Positions 30,491-38,144 of a stretch of DNA of 41,783 bases are shown here, piece by piece. Below the pieces are notes generated by a model. That model saw nothing but the letters and a program-made list of their open reading frames with translations. It was not told the DNA's origin and searched no databases. The stretch is from IMG/VR virus record IMGVR_UViG_3300047444_000303, positions 1 to 41,783 of that record. One strand, written 5' to 3'. The position numbers and the translations under genes are program-made. Origin of the DNA: a virus. How positions within the stretch are numbered: the first letter of the stretch is position 1; every line of letters begins with the position of its first letter.

Positions 30491-30751
30491 ATGATCCCTA
30501 CAACCTTAAAGCCCGGAGCCAAGGTGCGCTGCGTCGCGCGCACATCTGGACTGGTCGACGGCCAGATCTACACCGTGATCGGCTACAACCCGAACTGCGG
30601 CTATGGCGGCGAGCGCACGAGCGTGCTGCTCGCCGATGTCAAGACCGCTCACACCACCGGCGACCGCGGCTGGATGCGCTACCGCTTCGAGGTGGTCAGC
30701 GACGGCGACGGCTCCGACTACCAAGGGCCAGACGACGTGGACTTAAACTGA
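30491..30751 (+). CDS. SH3/KOW-like small protein A (86 aa)
   Basis: MIPTTLKPGAKVRCVARTSG, QIYTVIGYNPN, then RTSVLLADVKTAHTTGDRGW and DGSDYQGPDDVDLN. The pattern L-K-P-G-A-K-V-R-C...Y-T-V is that of a small barrel (SH3/KOW-like). It is clearly paralogous to the 103-aa gene at 31184: same opening and identical ending DGSDYQGPDDVDL. Such domains bind nucleic acid or proteins. The stop abuts palindrome copy 7. Confidence 0.75.
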   Translation: MIPTTLKPGAKVRCVARTSGLVDGQIYTVIGYNPNCGYGGERTSVLLADVKTAHTTGDRGWMRYRFEVVSDGDGSDYQGPDDVDLN

Positions 30752-30769
30752 TTGTTAACCTCTTAACAA
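30752..30769. promoter_or_regulatory. Palindrome copy 7
   Basis: TTGTTAACCTCTTAACAA, starting one base after the stop of the SH3-like gene and 15 bases before the next ATG. Confidence 0.85.
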
Positions 30770-30783
30770 AGGGAAAGACTGCA

Positions 30784-30939
30784 ATGAAAGACATGAGCAT
30801 CACACTGGCGCTGTTGAGCGCCATGACCACCGGCCTGCTGGCGCTGGTGGTGTCCGAGGTCCGCTACTGGCTGCGCCATCGCCGCTTCGTGCGCCACCTC
30901 AGCCGCCGCCTGCCCACCCACAATTTTGACAAGGAGTGA
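30784..30939 (+). CDS. Small membrane protein (51 aa) with basic tail
   Basis: MKDMSITLALLSAMTTGLLA then LVVSEVRYWLRHRRFVRHLS and RRLPTHNFDKE. One membrane span at about 5-23 followed by a very basic helix that would face the cytoplasm. GGGAAAGACTGCA precedes the ATG. Its 3' end AAGGAG is the ribosome site of the next gene. Function unknown. Confidence 0.65.
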   Translation: MKDMSITLALLSAMTTGLLALVVSEVRYWLRHRRFVRHLSRRLPTHNFDKE

Positions 30940-30944
30940 CGACC

Positions 30945-31187
30945 ATGACCAGTGAAGTGATCTTTGACGGCTACGAGCTGCGACTGTCCGACGCCGACGT
31001 CATCATGCACATCATGCCGCCGCAGTTGGCGATCGAGCTGCAGCGCTCCAAGTCCTGCGCTCTGGTGTCTGACGCCATGCGCGACTTCACCGCGGCCTAT
31101 GCCGCCGAGCGCCTGTCCAAGCCGGCTTATCTGGCGGTGATCGGCGCGCTGGCCGACCTGCTCGCCACCGAGGGGAGGCCGCAATGA
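30945..31187 (+). CDS. Hypothetical protein (80 aa)
   Basis: I start it at the ATG 30945, eight bases after AAGGAG; a GTG at 30936 overlaps the previous stop. MTSEVIFDGYELRLSDADVI, then helical MPPQLAIELQRSKSCALVSD and AAYAAERLSKPAYLAVIGAL. ATGA overlap with the next gene. No family named. Confidence 0.75.
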   Translation: MTSEVIFDGYELRLSDADVIMHIMPPQLAIELQRSKSCALVSDAMRDFTAAYAAERLSKPAYLAVIGALADLLATEGRPQ

Positions 31188-31495
31188 TCCCGAGCGATCT
31201 CAAGCCCGGCGCTAAGGTGCGCTGCATCAGGAGCGCAAACAGATGGCTGAAAGAGGGCGAGGTCTACACCGTGCTTGGTGGTGACGGTCCAGAGTTTGTC
31301 ACCATCGTCGAAGCCAACCCGTCAGGTGGAGGATGGTATCGCGACCGCTTCGTGGTCTGCGCCAACGCCGACGGCTCCGACTACCAAGGGCCGGACGACG
31401 TCGATCTACAATGCGACACGCCGACGGTGCGTGAGCGCGCGGCTCAAGACCTCGCTTCCGGCCGCGCGTGGCGTAACGTCTATAACGGTGAGTGA
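31184..31495 (+). CDS. SH3/KOW-like small protein B (103 aa), paralogue of A
   Basis: MIPSDLKPGAKVRCIRSANR, EVYTVLGGDGPEFVTIVEAN, WYRDRFVVCANADGSDYQGP: the same small-barrel pattern and ending as the 86-aa gene at 30491, then a 25-residue C-terminal extension (RERAAQDLASGRAWRNVYNG). A duplicated gene in a small phage region suggests a function selected for dosage or divergence. The start overlaps the previous stop (ATGA) after GGAGG. The stop is one base before palindrome copy 8. Confidence 0.75.
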   Translation: MIPSDLKPGAKVRCIRSANRWLKEGEVYTVLGGDGPEFVTIVEANPSGGGWYRDRFVVCANADGSDYQGPDDVDLQCDTPTVRERAAQDLASGRAWRNVYNGE

Positions 31496-31496
31496 C

Positions 31497-31514
31497 TTGT
31501 TAACCACTTAACAA
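31497..31514. promoter_or_regulatory. Palindrome copy 8
   Basis: TTGTTAACCACTTAACAA, identical to copy 9. It starts two bases after a stop codon; the next ATG is at 31550. Confidence 0.85.
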
Positions 31515-31549
31515 CGCCCACGCGATGGGCAAGCCAAATGGAGATTGAG

Positions 31550-31801
31550 ATGAAGACCTACGACGAAGCCATCGACCGCCTGCGCCTCGGCGCGCTGGGG
31601 TGCCTGCTCAAGGCGCAGATCACTCGCCCAAATGAACTGGTCCAATGCCGCCGATGGGCAGAGCTGTCAGAGGATTGTGAGACTGAGCGCATGCAGCTCG
31701 ACGCTGCGAGCATCTACCTTATCCACGAGACCGTCATCATCAACGCCTGCGGCGCGACCGCGCCGTCGGCCTCGGACCAGTATGACAGGAGGCAGGCATG
31801 A
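31550..31801 (+). CDS. Hypothetical protein (83 aa)
   Basis: Started at the ATG 31550 after AAGCCAAATGGAGATTGAG. MKTYDEAIDRLRLGALGCLL, then CRRWAELSEDCETERMQLDA and a hydrophobic IYLIHETVIINACGA. It may be a small helical DNA- or protein-binding factor; nothing specific is seen. ATGA overlap with the next gene. Confidence 0.7.
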   Translation: MKTYDEAIDRLRLGALGCLLKAQITRPNELVQCRRWAELSEDCETERMQLDAASIYLIHETVIINACGATAPSASDQYDRRQA

Positions 31802-31992
31802 AAGTCTACATCGTCGAGAGCGACCCGGACCAGTGGGTCGGCGGGTCGATCCACGGCATCTTCTCCACGCGGGAGGACGCTGACAACTACATTGCGTCGC
31901 GTCCTCCGGCCACGCACCCGGCCGACTACACCATTATCACTGAGCGGACGGTGACACCCGCTGGCTGCTCTACACCTGTGGACGAAGACTGA
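31798..31992 (+). CDS. Hypothetical protein (64 aa)
   Basis: MKVYIVESDPDQWVGGSIHG then IFSTREDADNYIASRPPATH and DYTIITERTV. The beta-helix-beta layout (strand, ED-A-helix, strand) is common in small phage proteins of unknown role. It resembles the start of the 784-aa protein (MPNEVYYILIAP...RDDAGAAAVLL) in layout. The stop is two bases before palindrome copy 9. Confidence 0.7.
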   Translation: MKVYIVESDPDQWVGGSIHGIFSTREDADNYIASRPPATHPADYTIITERTVTPAGCSTPVDED

Positions 31993-31993
31993 C

Positions 31994-32011
31994 TTGTTAA
32001 CCACTTAACAA
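31994..32011. promoter_or_regulatory. Palindrome copy 9
   Basis: TTGTTAACCACTTAACAA, identical to copy 8. It starts two bases after the previous stop and 17 bases before the next ATG. Confidence 0.85.
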
Positions 32012-32027
32012 CATGAGGAGATGTGAG

Positions 32028-32210
32028 ATGCGTCTAAGATATGTCGTCGTGCTTTCCAGAGCGATAGAGGTGGAGGGCAGATACATGGTCAGCGTCTTAG
32101 GACCATTCAAGACAGTCGAATTGGCAAGCAAGTGCGGCCTGAAAGTCATGCAGGAGAACATCAAGGTTTTAGACCTCACGCATACTGTCGAAGCGATGTG
32201 CGCCAACTAA
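32028..32210 (+). CDS. Hypothetical protein (60 aa)
   Basis: Started at the ATG 32028, seven bases after AGGAG; an ATG at 32013 would place that site inside the gene. MRLRYVVVLSRAIEVEGRYM, SVLGPFKTVELASKCGLKVM, ENIKVLDLTHTVEAMCAN. The layout is the same beta-helix-beta type as its neighbour at 31798. Confidence 0.65.
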   Translation: MRLRYVVVLSRAIEVEGRYMVSVLGPFKTVELASKCGLKVMQENIKVLDLTHTVEAMCAN

Positions 32211-32232
32211 CAACACGATCTGGAGAGATCAC

Positions 32233-34587
32233 ATGCCAAATGAAGTCTATTACATCCTTATTGCGCCCAAGTCTGGTGAGACCCACAAGGTCGACGGCGC
32301 CGCCAAGCTTTACTCGTCCCGCGACGACGCTGGCGCAGCCGCCGTGCTGCTGCAAGTAGCCAACCCTGACGCGGTCTATCTGGTCGAGGGGCCGCACACC
32401 AAGGACAAGCTGGACTGGAAGGCGCGAGAGCTGGCGCGGCTGATGGACAAGTCCCATCAGCCGCTGATCCCTGAGCTGCAGCTGCATTGCCTGCCCGATC
32501 ACTTCGCCCATGTCGCCAAGGGCGACCCGCGCAGCTTGGCCTACACCAAGAACGAGGCCGATGGTGTGCGCGACATCCAGAAGCGCATGAGCGTCGAGGC
32601 CTATCTCAAGCTCTATGCGCCCCATGTCGGCAGCTATGACGCGCAAGTGCTGGCGAGCAAGCACCAAGCCATGGCCAGCGCCGCCGACCTCAAGATCGCG
32701 ACCACGGCTGAGGACATCATCGAGGTCTACACCAACCACGTGTCGAGCGGCGGGGTGGCGTCGAGCTGCATGCGCCACGACCTCGGATACTTCCAAGGCT
32801 CCGAGCACCCGGTTGCCGCCTATGGCGGCAGTGATCTGGCGGTGGCCTATGTCACTGACGACCGGGACCGCACCGCGGCGCGCGCCATCGTGTGGCCGGA
32901 GAAGAAGGTCTACTCGCGGATGTACGGCAACGAGCGTTCGACGCCGGAGCTGCAGCGGCTGATGCTGGCGGCGGGTTACCGGCCGAGCAAGGGCTATTAC
33001 GGCGGCGCCAGCAATGTCTCTGAGCACTCGCTGGTCGGAGCGCGGCTGCGGGCGGTCAAGGACGAGAACGAAAAGGGTCGGCTGATCGTGCCTTACCTCG
33101 ACGAGGGTAACTTCGGTGTGCTCGACCCGACGCGCCAGTGGATCACCATCGTCGATGCGCAGCCCGCCGAGGGGCGGATGGTCTGTCTCAAGGACACCGG
33201 CGGGGTAAGCCATGTGACTGGCCCGCGCTGCCCGACATGCAACAACAACCGCACCGATGGCGTGACGATGGTCAGAGCCTACGCCACCTATCCGATCGAC
33301 GAGGATCTGGTGTCGACCCACTGCCCGCACTGCTTAAGCTCCTACACCTTCGTCTGCGCCGGGACCGGGCTTCGCTTCAACCGCAACGCGGTCGATCGCG
33401 CATACGCCAACGGACAGGCCTACGCCCGTCTCTGGGCCGAGGCCAACCTGCCGATGTGCGGCTACTGCCACATCTTCCAGCCATCAGGGGCGAGCTTGCT
33501 CCCAGCGCGACTGACGCTGGGTGGTGAGCCGACAAGGATCTGCCATAGCTGCGCCAGCCGTGACGCCTTCTGGTGCGAGGACGCCGGCATGCTGACTCAC
33601 AACAACCTGCGGGCGCTTGACGTCGGACGGCGTAAGAAGGTCGACTTCGACGGTCAGGTCCGGCTGATCGACCGCGGCCACAGCGTGCTGTCGAGACGAG
33701 CGTCCAACCACCCAGACTGGGCGGGGCTGCACGCCATCGCCAAGCGGGAGGCGGAGCATGGCGCAGTCTGGCTCTGCTCGATCCATCGCATCACTGGCGT
33801 TCCGGTGTCGCGCAGCAATGGGCGGGAGGTCGAGCGCTTCCTCGGCGTCGTTCAGGCGTTGCGCTATCTGTCGCCCAACCACGAGGTCGTGGTCTACAGT
33901 GACGAGATCGCGGCGCGGCTGCCGCGAGTCGGCGACTGGGTGAGCCTGTCAGGCTCGTTGCATCTGGACGTGAAGGGAGCGGTCGGGCAGATCACTGCGG
34001 TGGACGGGCCTGAGCACAGCCCGTTCGCGGTGACGTTGCCCGATGGCCGCGTGGCCTATTGCTCGTCGGCGCAGATCGCCAAGATCGCCGACCCGCAGGT
34101 GGTGATGCGCCCGCGGCCGGCGCCGCAGGTGGGTGACGCCGTGATGTTCTACCATCCGGCCAGCCCGCGCTTTGGTCAGTCAGGCGTGGTCGAGAGCATC
34201 GAGGACGGGATCTACGCCGTCCGCATGGCGCGAGGCGAGCTGCGCCGAGCCAACGCCTCCCGGCTGCAGTCGGTCGGACCAGTGACAGAGCCGGAGGCGG
34301 TGCTGCCGGGGCTGGAGCGAACGGTCGTGGACCTGCGACCGGCGGAGCCTGCGACTACCATGCCAACGCGCGTGTGGCGGGTCGGCGACCGCTGCCGACT
34401 GCTGCCGAATTGCCGAGACATCTCCGTCAGGAGAGAGGACATAAACGGTCTGGCGACTGTGACGAGAGTAAACGCCCGAGGGATAGTCTCATCAGTAGAC
34501 AGCGACTCAGGCTATAATTGGGCGGTGAGCAACTACAACGTCGAGCCAGTCGACGATAACGGCGTGTCGGTCGAGGCCGCCGAGTAA
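32233..34587 (+). CDS. Large right-arm protein (784 aa) with zinc ribbons and SH3/KOW-like C terminus
   Basis: An N-terminal beta-helix-beta module (1-55) is followed by a conserved-looking block at ~120-235 (VSSGGVASSCMRHD, EHPVAAYGGSDLAVAYV, RTAARAIVWPEKKVYSRMYG), a pattern I recall in large phage early proteins of unknown role. Two treble-cleft or ribbon-type zinc sites follow: C333-x2-C336 with C364-x2-C367, and C409-x2-C412 with C437-x2-C440. The C-terminal ~220 residues hold three small-barrel repeats (PRVGDWVSLSG, QVGDAVMFYHPASPRFGQSG, RVGDRCRLLPNCRDIS). Zinc ribbons and KOW-like barrels suggest binding to nucleic acid or RNA polymerase. No catalytic motif is seen. Confidence 0.85.
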   Translation: MPNEVYYILIAPKSGETHKVDGAAKLYSSRDDAGAAAVLLQVANPDAVYLVEGPHTKDKLDWKARELARLMDKSHQPLIPELQLHCLPDHFAHVAKGDPRSLAYTKNEADGVRDIQKRMSVEAYLKLYAPHVGSYDAQVLASKHQAMASAADLKIATTAEDIIEVYTNHVSSGGVASSCMRHDLGYFQGSEHPVAAYGGSDLAVAYVTDDRDRTAARAIVWPEKKVYSRMYGNERSTPELQRLMLAAGYRPSKGYYGGASNVSEHSLVGARLRAVKDENEKGRLIVPYLDEGNFGVLDPTRQWITIVDAQPAEGRMVCLKDTGGVSHVTGPRCPTCNNNRTDGVTMVRAYATYPIDEDLVSTHCPHCLSSYTFVCAGTGLRFNRNAVDRAYANGQAYARLWAEANLPMCGYCHIFQPSGASLLPARLTLGGEPTRICHSCASRDAFWCEDAGMLTHNNLRALDVGRRKKVDFDGQVRLIDRGHSVLSRRASNHPDWAGLHAIAKREAEHGAVWLCSIHRITGVPVSRSNGREVERFLGVVQALRYLSPNHEVVVYSDEIAARLPRVGDWVSLSGSLHLDVKGAVGQITAVDGPEHSPFAVTLPDGRVAYCSSAQIAKIADPQVVMRPRPAPQVGDAVMFYHPASPRFGQSGVVESIEDGIYAVRMARGELRRANASRLQSVGPVTEPEAVLPGLERTVVDLRPAEPATTMPTRVWRVGDRCRLLPNCRDISVRREDINGLATVTRVNARGIVSSVDSDSGYNWAVSNYNVEPVDDNGVSVEAAE

Positions 34588-34622
34588 CAGTCACGACCCG
34601 TGGCGGGACGCCCCGCCACGGC

Positions 34623-34640
34623 TTGTTAACAACTTAACAA
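34623..34640. promoter_or_regulatory. Palindrome copy 10
   Basis: TTGTTAACAACTTAACAA, directly followed by the leader AGCCAAAGGATAAGTC and the ATG at 34657. The unit is nearly identical to that of copy 13. Confidence 0.85.
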
Positions 34641-34656
34641 AGCCAAAGGATAAGTC

Positions 34657-36423
34657 ATGTCAGAAGAACGCAACACCACCGCCGTCGTCGAGACCTCCAC
34701 CGCCACCGCCATGGTCGAGCCGGAGGAGCGGCTAACCCTCCGCGACGTCACCAAGACCAAGGGCGAGCATCGCGCCTTCGTCGATCTGCTTGGCATGTTC
34801 AGCCACTGCCGGCCGCATGACACCAAGGCCACTGTCGACTTCGCCAAGAAGTGGCTCAAGCCGCTCGGGGCCAAGATGGACAAGCGCGGCAACTGGCGGC
34901 TGCGCATCGGCGACGACTCCAAAGTGCTGTGGTCGAGCCACATCGACACGGTCGACTGGCGCGAAGGCGCCAAGAAGCTGACCCTCAACAGCTCGACCGG
35001 GGTGCTGCGGCTGTCGGACAAGGACAGCAACTCGTCATGCTTGGGCGCTGACTGCACCACCGGGGTGTGGATCATGCGCGAGATGGCGCTGGCCAAGGTG
35101 CCGGGGCTGTACATCTGGCATGAGGCCGAGGAGGCCGGCGGCATCGGCTCTAGCTGGATCAAGAACAACGACAGCGGCATCCTCAAAGGAATGAACGCCG
35201 CCATCGCCTTCGACCGCAAGGGCTTCGACAACATCATCACCGAGCAGTCGGGCGGCCAGTGCTGCTCGAACGAGTTCGCTGCGGCGCTGGCGCTCCAGCT
35301 CCCCGACACCAATTACAAGGCGGACCCGACTGGAACCTTCACCGACACCGCCAACTACACCCACATCATCCCTGAGTGCACCAACCTGTCGGTCGGCTAC
35401 TTCAACCAGCACTTCAAGGGCGAGACCCAGAACGTGATCTTCGCCATGCTGCTGCGGGCGGCGATGCTGCGCTTCGACGAGACCAAGCTGGTGATTAAGC
35501 GCAAGCCCGGCGAGGGCAAGCGCACCTACAACTACGCCAGCTGGAGCGGCATGGATGACTGGGACGGCGGCTCCTATGGCGGCTACAAGAGCGCTGAATA
35601 CTATGTCCGCAACTACGTCATCATCGGCGACACCGTCAAGATCCTCGCCTCGGCCTTTGGCCAAGGCGCGCTCGACACCGACATCGGACGGCAGGGCAAG
35701 GTCATGAGGGTCGGCTACGCCGGCTCGGCGCGCACCCTCAACATCAAGTTCGCCGATGACGGCGACTGGATCGAGAACCTCAAGGACTATCATGTCAAGC
35801 GGGTGGTGCCTGAGACCAAGGTACCGGAACGAAAGGTGACCTATTACAACAAGGGCGACCGTGTCCGCATCGCCGAGGCCGGTCGCGCTGATCTGACGAG
35901 GCGCGCCATGGGCACCATGATCATCGACAACCTCATCGGCAGCGAGGGCGTCATCGCCGACGTGGTGCTGCGCAACAACACCGCCGATATCCAGCTCGAC
36001 AGCGGGCGCATGCTGTGGGGCTTCGACGGCAAGGGCTTCGAGCTGGTCAAGGCCGTGGAGGAGAAGAAGGAGCCGGCCAAGAACGCCAAGGGCAAGGTCA
36101 AGGACTACAGCAAGACCCGCTGCGGCGGGCTGTGCGCCGGCAAGTGTCAAGGCATGTGCGCTGACCCGGTCAAGCTCGACATGCTCAAGCGGCTGGCGGC
36201 GCAGGTCGACAAGGCCCAGAAGGAGCCCAAGGTCTCGACCCAGCGCAGCCCGTCCGGCCGCGCCGTCAAGGTCTACGATTACGAGGATGACGGTTGCGGA
36301 ACGCGCTCGTGCAAGACCCTGCACGACTTCGTCGTCACCTACCCCGACCACCTCGTCGACATGATCGAGCAGTGGGGCTTGACCTTGAAGGATCTCTACG
36401 ACAGCTATCCTGACTGTCTGTAA
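34657..36423 (+). CDS. M20/M28-like zinc metallopeptidase fused to SH3/KOW-like domains (588 aa)
   Basis: Residues ~35-260 carry the metal-site series of M20/M28/M42 peptidases in order: SHIDT (His95, Asp97), LGADCTTG (Asp132), HEAEEAGGIGSS (Glu158/Glu159), AFDRKG (Asp186) and TANYTHIIPE (His236). All expected ligands and the catalytic Glu are present, so a two-metal aminopeptidase or related amidohydrolase is likely. After it come two small-barrel domains (IIGDTVKILAS...GRQGKVMRVG; NKGDRVRIAEAG) and a Cys cluster C-x3-C-x3-C-x3-C near residue 490-502. The substrate could be a host peptide, a modified protein or a small molecule. It is expressed from the right-arm operon after palindrome copy 10, not with the lysis genes. 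Confidence 0.8.
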   Translation: MSEERNTTAVVETSTATAMVEPEERLTLRDVTKTKGEHRAFVDLLGMFSHCRPHDTKATVDFAKKWLKPLGAKMDKRGNWRLRIGDDSKVLWSSHIDTVDWREGAKKLTLNSSTGVLRLSDKDSNSSCLGADCTTGVWIMREMALAKVPGLYIWHEAEEAGGIGSSWIKNNDSGILKGMNAAIAFDRKGFDNIITEQSGGQCCSNEFAAALALQLPDTNYKADPTGTFTDTANYTHIIPECTNLSVGYFNQHFKGETQNVIFAMLLRAAMLRFDETKLVIKRKPGEGKRTYNYASWSGMDDWDGGSYGGYKSAEYYVRNYVIIGDTVKILASAFGQGALDTDIGRQGKVMRVGYAGSARTLNIKFADDGDWIENLKDYHVKRVVPETKVPERKVTYYNKGDRVRIAEAGRADLTRRAMGTMIIDNLIGSEGVIADVVLRNNTADIQLDSGRMLWGFDGKGFELVKAVEEKKEPAKNAKGKVKDYSKTRCGGLCAGKCQGMCADPVKLDMLKRLAAQVDKAQKEPKVSTQRSPSGRAVKVYDYEDDGCGTRSCKTLHDFVVTYPDHLVDMIEQWGLTLKDLYDSYPDCL

Positions 36424-36442
36424 CCTTCACGAGAATGTGATT

Positions 36443-36460
36443 ATGTTAAGCACTTAACAA
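36443..36460. promoter_or_regulatory. Palindrome copy 11
   Basis: ATGTTAAGCACTTAACAA, 19 bases after the peptidase stop. The 51 bases to the next ATG end in AAGCCAAAGGAGAGTGAG. Confidence 0.8.
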
Positions 36461-36511
36461 ACTGTACGCTCGCAGTATTTGCGAGCGTAGCCCAAGCCAA
36501 AGGAGAGTGAG

Positions 36512-36706
36512 ATGGCCTACCCCCGAAAACATTCCGACCGCCCTGTCCACAAGGGCCGCGCCAAGCGCTTCGAGACATGGCTGCGCCACGCTGACGCCGC
36601 CACCCTCGACAAGACCTACGCGCAGGCGGTCAAGACCTACAATGCGTATCAGAAGGACGCCATCGTCGCCGAGCTGCGCCGTCGCGAGCTGGAGGACTGC
36701 GCATGA
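36512..36706 (+). CDS. Small basic protein (64 aa)
   Basis: MAYPRKHSDRPVHKGRAKRF then WLRHADAATLDKTYAQAVKT and KDAIVAELRRRELEDCA. A basic N terminus and helical rest suggest nucleic-acid contact. ATGA overlap with the next gene. Leader AAGCCAAAGGAG present. Confidence 0.7.
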   Translation: MAYPRKHSDRPVHKGRAKRFETWLRHADAATLDKTYAQAVKTYNAYQKDAIVAELRRRELEDCA

Positions 36707-36906
36707 GCGGCCTCCCCTCCGAGTTCGACCTGTTCTTTGACCTCAAGCAACGCGAGCAGCTCACATCATGGCTGATTGACCGCGCTTCTGACGTCTCGCT
36801 CGCGGTCGGCATGATGCTGCTCCACAAGACCCCTCTGACTGAGGACGAGACGTCCGAACTCGCCAAGCTCAAGGCGGTGATCTCTAAGCTGGAGGATGTG
36901 AGATGA
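36703..36906 (+). CDS. Hypothetical helical protein (67 aa)
   Basis: MSGLPSEFDLFFDLKQREQL, TSWLIDRASDVSLAVGMMLL and TSELAKLKAVISKLEDVR. Acidic and helical. Both ends overlap neighbours by ATGA. Function unknown. Confidence 0.7.
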   Translation: MSGLPSEFDLFFDLKQREQLTSWLIDRASDVSLAVGMMLLHKTPLTEDETSELAKLKAVISKLEDVR

Positions 36907-37124
36907 CTTACTATATCGCAGGCGGTCGAGCATGGGGCGATGATGAAGCGGTCTCCATCGTCATCAGAGCCATCAACTCTACGGAGGCGGCGCGCAAGTT
37001 CAGAGAGAGCTTCAAGAGCTACGACCCGACCGTCGAGGATGGGCCGGGCATCGTCTATATCGACTTCATCTTCGATTGCGGAGGCCACAAGCCAACCTAC
37101 ACTACGTGGAGGGACGAACGATGA
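36903..37124 (+). CDS. Hypothetical protein (73 aa)
   Basis: MTYYIAGGRAWGDDEAVSIV, AINSTEAARKFRESFKSYDP, GPGIVYIDFIFDCGGHKPTY. Beta-helix-beta layout like several other small genes in this arm. ATGA overlaps at both ends. Confidence 0.7.
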   Translation: MTYYIAGGRAWGDDEAVSIVIRAINSTEAARKFRESFKSYDPTVEDGPGIVYIDFIFDCGGHKPTYTTWRDER

Positions 37125-37330
37125 CCCGCATCCGTAAGGTCTGCGCCCATTGCGGCTCAGAAGACATCACCTACGACGCCCTCGTGTGCTGGGACGTGGA
37201 CCTCCAAGACTGGACGTTCTCCACCTTGCTCGACGCGGGAGCCTGCGAGAACTGCGGCGCGGAGCTGTGGGAGAAAGACATCCGCGATGAGGAGATCGTC
37301 GAAGATCAAGCCAAAGGAGATCAGCCATGA
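37121..37330 (+). CDS. Small zinc-ribbon protein (69 aa)
   Basis: Started at the ATG that overlaps the previous stop (ATGA). MTRIRKVCAHCGSEDITYDA ... ACENCGAELWEKDI: two C-x2-C-G knuckles about 36 residues apart form a classic zinc ribbon, followed by a very acidic C terminus. A nucleic-acid or protein adaptor role is likely. Its last bases hold the AAGCCAAAGGAG leader of the next gene. Confidence 0.75.
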   Translation: MTRIRKVCAHCGSEDITYDALVCWDVDLQDWTFSTLLDAGACENCGAELWEKDIRDEEIVEDQAKGDQP

Positions 37331-37539
37331 CGCTCGACCCCAACCTACTGTTCACCAAGGACATGATCGCGAAGGTGCGCAAGCTGCGCCACCTCGCTGA
37401 CGGCCAACGTATCGACGTGATCGAGCGCGACGTGATCGCGCCTGAGATGGCGAACATCGACAAGATCACAGGGCAGGAGAACCATCCCCGCTACATGGCC
37501 TACCTGATCGACCACTTGGTCGCCAGCGGAAAGTTGTGA
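37327..37539 (+). CDS. Hypothetical protein (70 aa)
   Basis: MTLDPNLLFTKDMIAKVRKL, DGQRIDVIERDVIAPEMANI, HPRYMAYLIDHLVASGKL. Helical. ATGA overlap with the zinc-ribbon gene. The stop is two bases before palindrome copy 12. Confidence 0.7.
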   Translation: MTLDPNLLFTKDMIAKVRKLRHLADGQRIDVIERDVIAPEMANIDKITGQENHPRYMAYLIDHLVASGKL

Positions 37540-37540
37540 G

Positions 37541-37558
37541 TTGCTAAATAGTTAACAA
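37541..37558. promoter_or_regulatory. Palindrome copy 12, imperfect
   Basis: TTGCTAAATAGTTAACAA: the left arm has one change (C for T) and the centre differs. It is followed by AGCCAAAGGAGAGCACCT and ATG. Confidence 0.7.
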
Positions 37559-37576
37559 AGCCAAAGGAGAGCACCT

Positions 37577-37762
37577 ATGACCAAACTTAAGAAGTACCGC
37601 GTCACCATCGAGGAGACAGTGATCTATGACGTCGAGGTCGAGGCCGAAGATAGGCGTGGCGCTGAGACGGTAGCGGTCGACCGTCTCATTGACGCCGACA
37701 ACAACAGATATTTCACCGCCGTCACTGAGCGCGACGTCACGAGAGTCAAGGAGCTGAAATGA
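37577..37762 (+). CDS. DpnD/PcfM-like small protein A (61 aa)
   Basis: MTKLKKYRVTIEETVIYDVE, VEAEDRRGAETVAVDRLIDA: strand-strand-helix layout with the Y-x-V-x-I-E-E-T...V-E-A-x-D-x-x-x-A pattern of DpnD/PcfM-type domains. It is similar in layout to the gene at 38164. ATGA overlap with the next gene. The function of such domains is not established. Confidence 0.7.
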   Translation: MTKLKKYRVTIEETVIYDVEVEAEDRRGAETVAVDRLIDADNNRYFTAVTERDVTRVKELK

Positions 37763-37971
37763 CTCGTCTGTTCCAGCACCGCCACTACGCGGTGATCGCC
37801 GACGCGCTGGCTGAGCACAGCGACTTCTACCCAGATCTCGAACCAGTCGTCGACAGCCTCGTCTACCGCTTCAAGAAGGACAACTCAGCGTTCGACGAGG
37901 AGCGCTTCCGCGCCGCCTGCAACGACCGACCCACCACCAAGGACGCGCGCAGCGGCAAGGCATTGAGATGA
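37759..37971 (+). CDS. Conserved phage protein (70 aa)
   Basis: MTRLFQHRHYAVIADALAEH then DLEPVVDSLVYRFKKDNSAF and DEERFRAACNDRP. The pattern HY-x-x-IA...L...F-x-x-DN-x-x-F-x-x-x-RF-x-x-AC recurs in many phages as a short protein of unknown role (from memory). ATGA overlaps on both sides. Confidence 0.75.
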   Translation: MTRLFQHRHYAVIADALAEHSDFYPDLEPVVDSLVYRFKKDNSAFDEERFRAACNDRPTTKDARSGKALR

Positions 37972-38144
37972 AGCGAGAGGACGATTACTTCGACGCCGAG
38001 TCCTACGCCGAATGGTCTCGCGACTGCGACGACCTGTGGGATCGGCCGGTCGACTACAGCCTAGTCTGGGTCGTCCTCGGCCCTATCCTGCTCTTGCTAG
38101 GAGCTATCGCTATCTGCGCGATTTTAGGTCTGTTAACCACTTAA
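37968..38144 (+). CDS. Small tail-anchored membrane protein (58 aa)
   Basis: MKREDDYFDAESYAEWSRDC, DDLWDRPVDY, then a C-terminal membrane helix (SLVWVVLGPILLLLGAIAIC). An acidic cytoplasmic head and one tail anchor. The start overlaps the previous stop (ATGA). The last codons CTG TTA ACC ACT TAA are part of palindrome copy 13. Confidence 0.7.
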   Translation: MKREDDYFDAESYAEWSRDCDDLWDRPVDYSLVWVVLGPILLLLGAIAICAILGLLTT

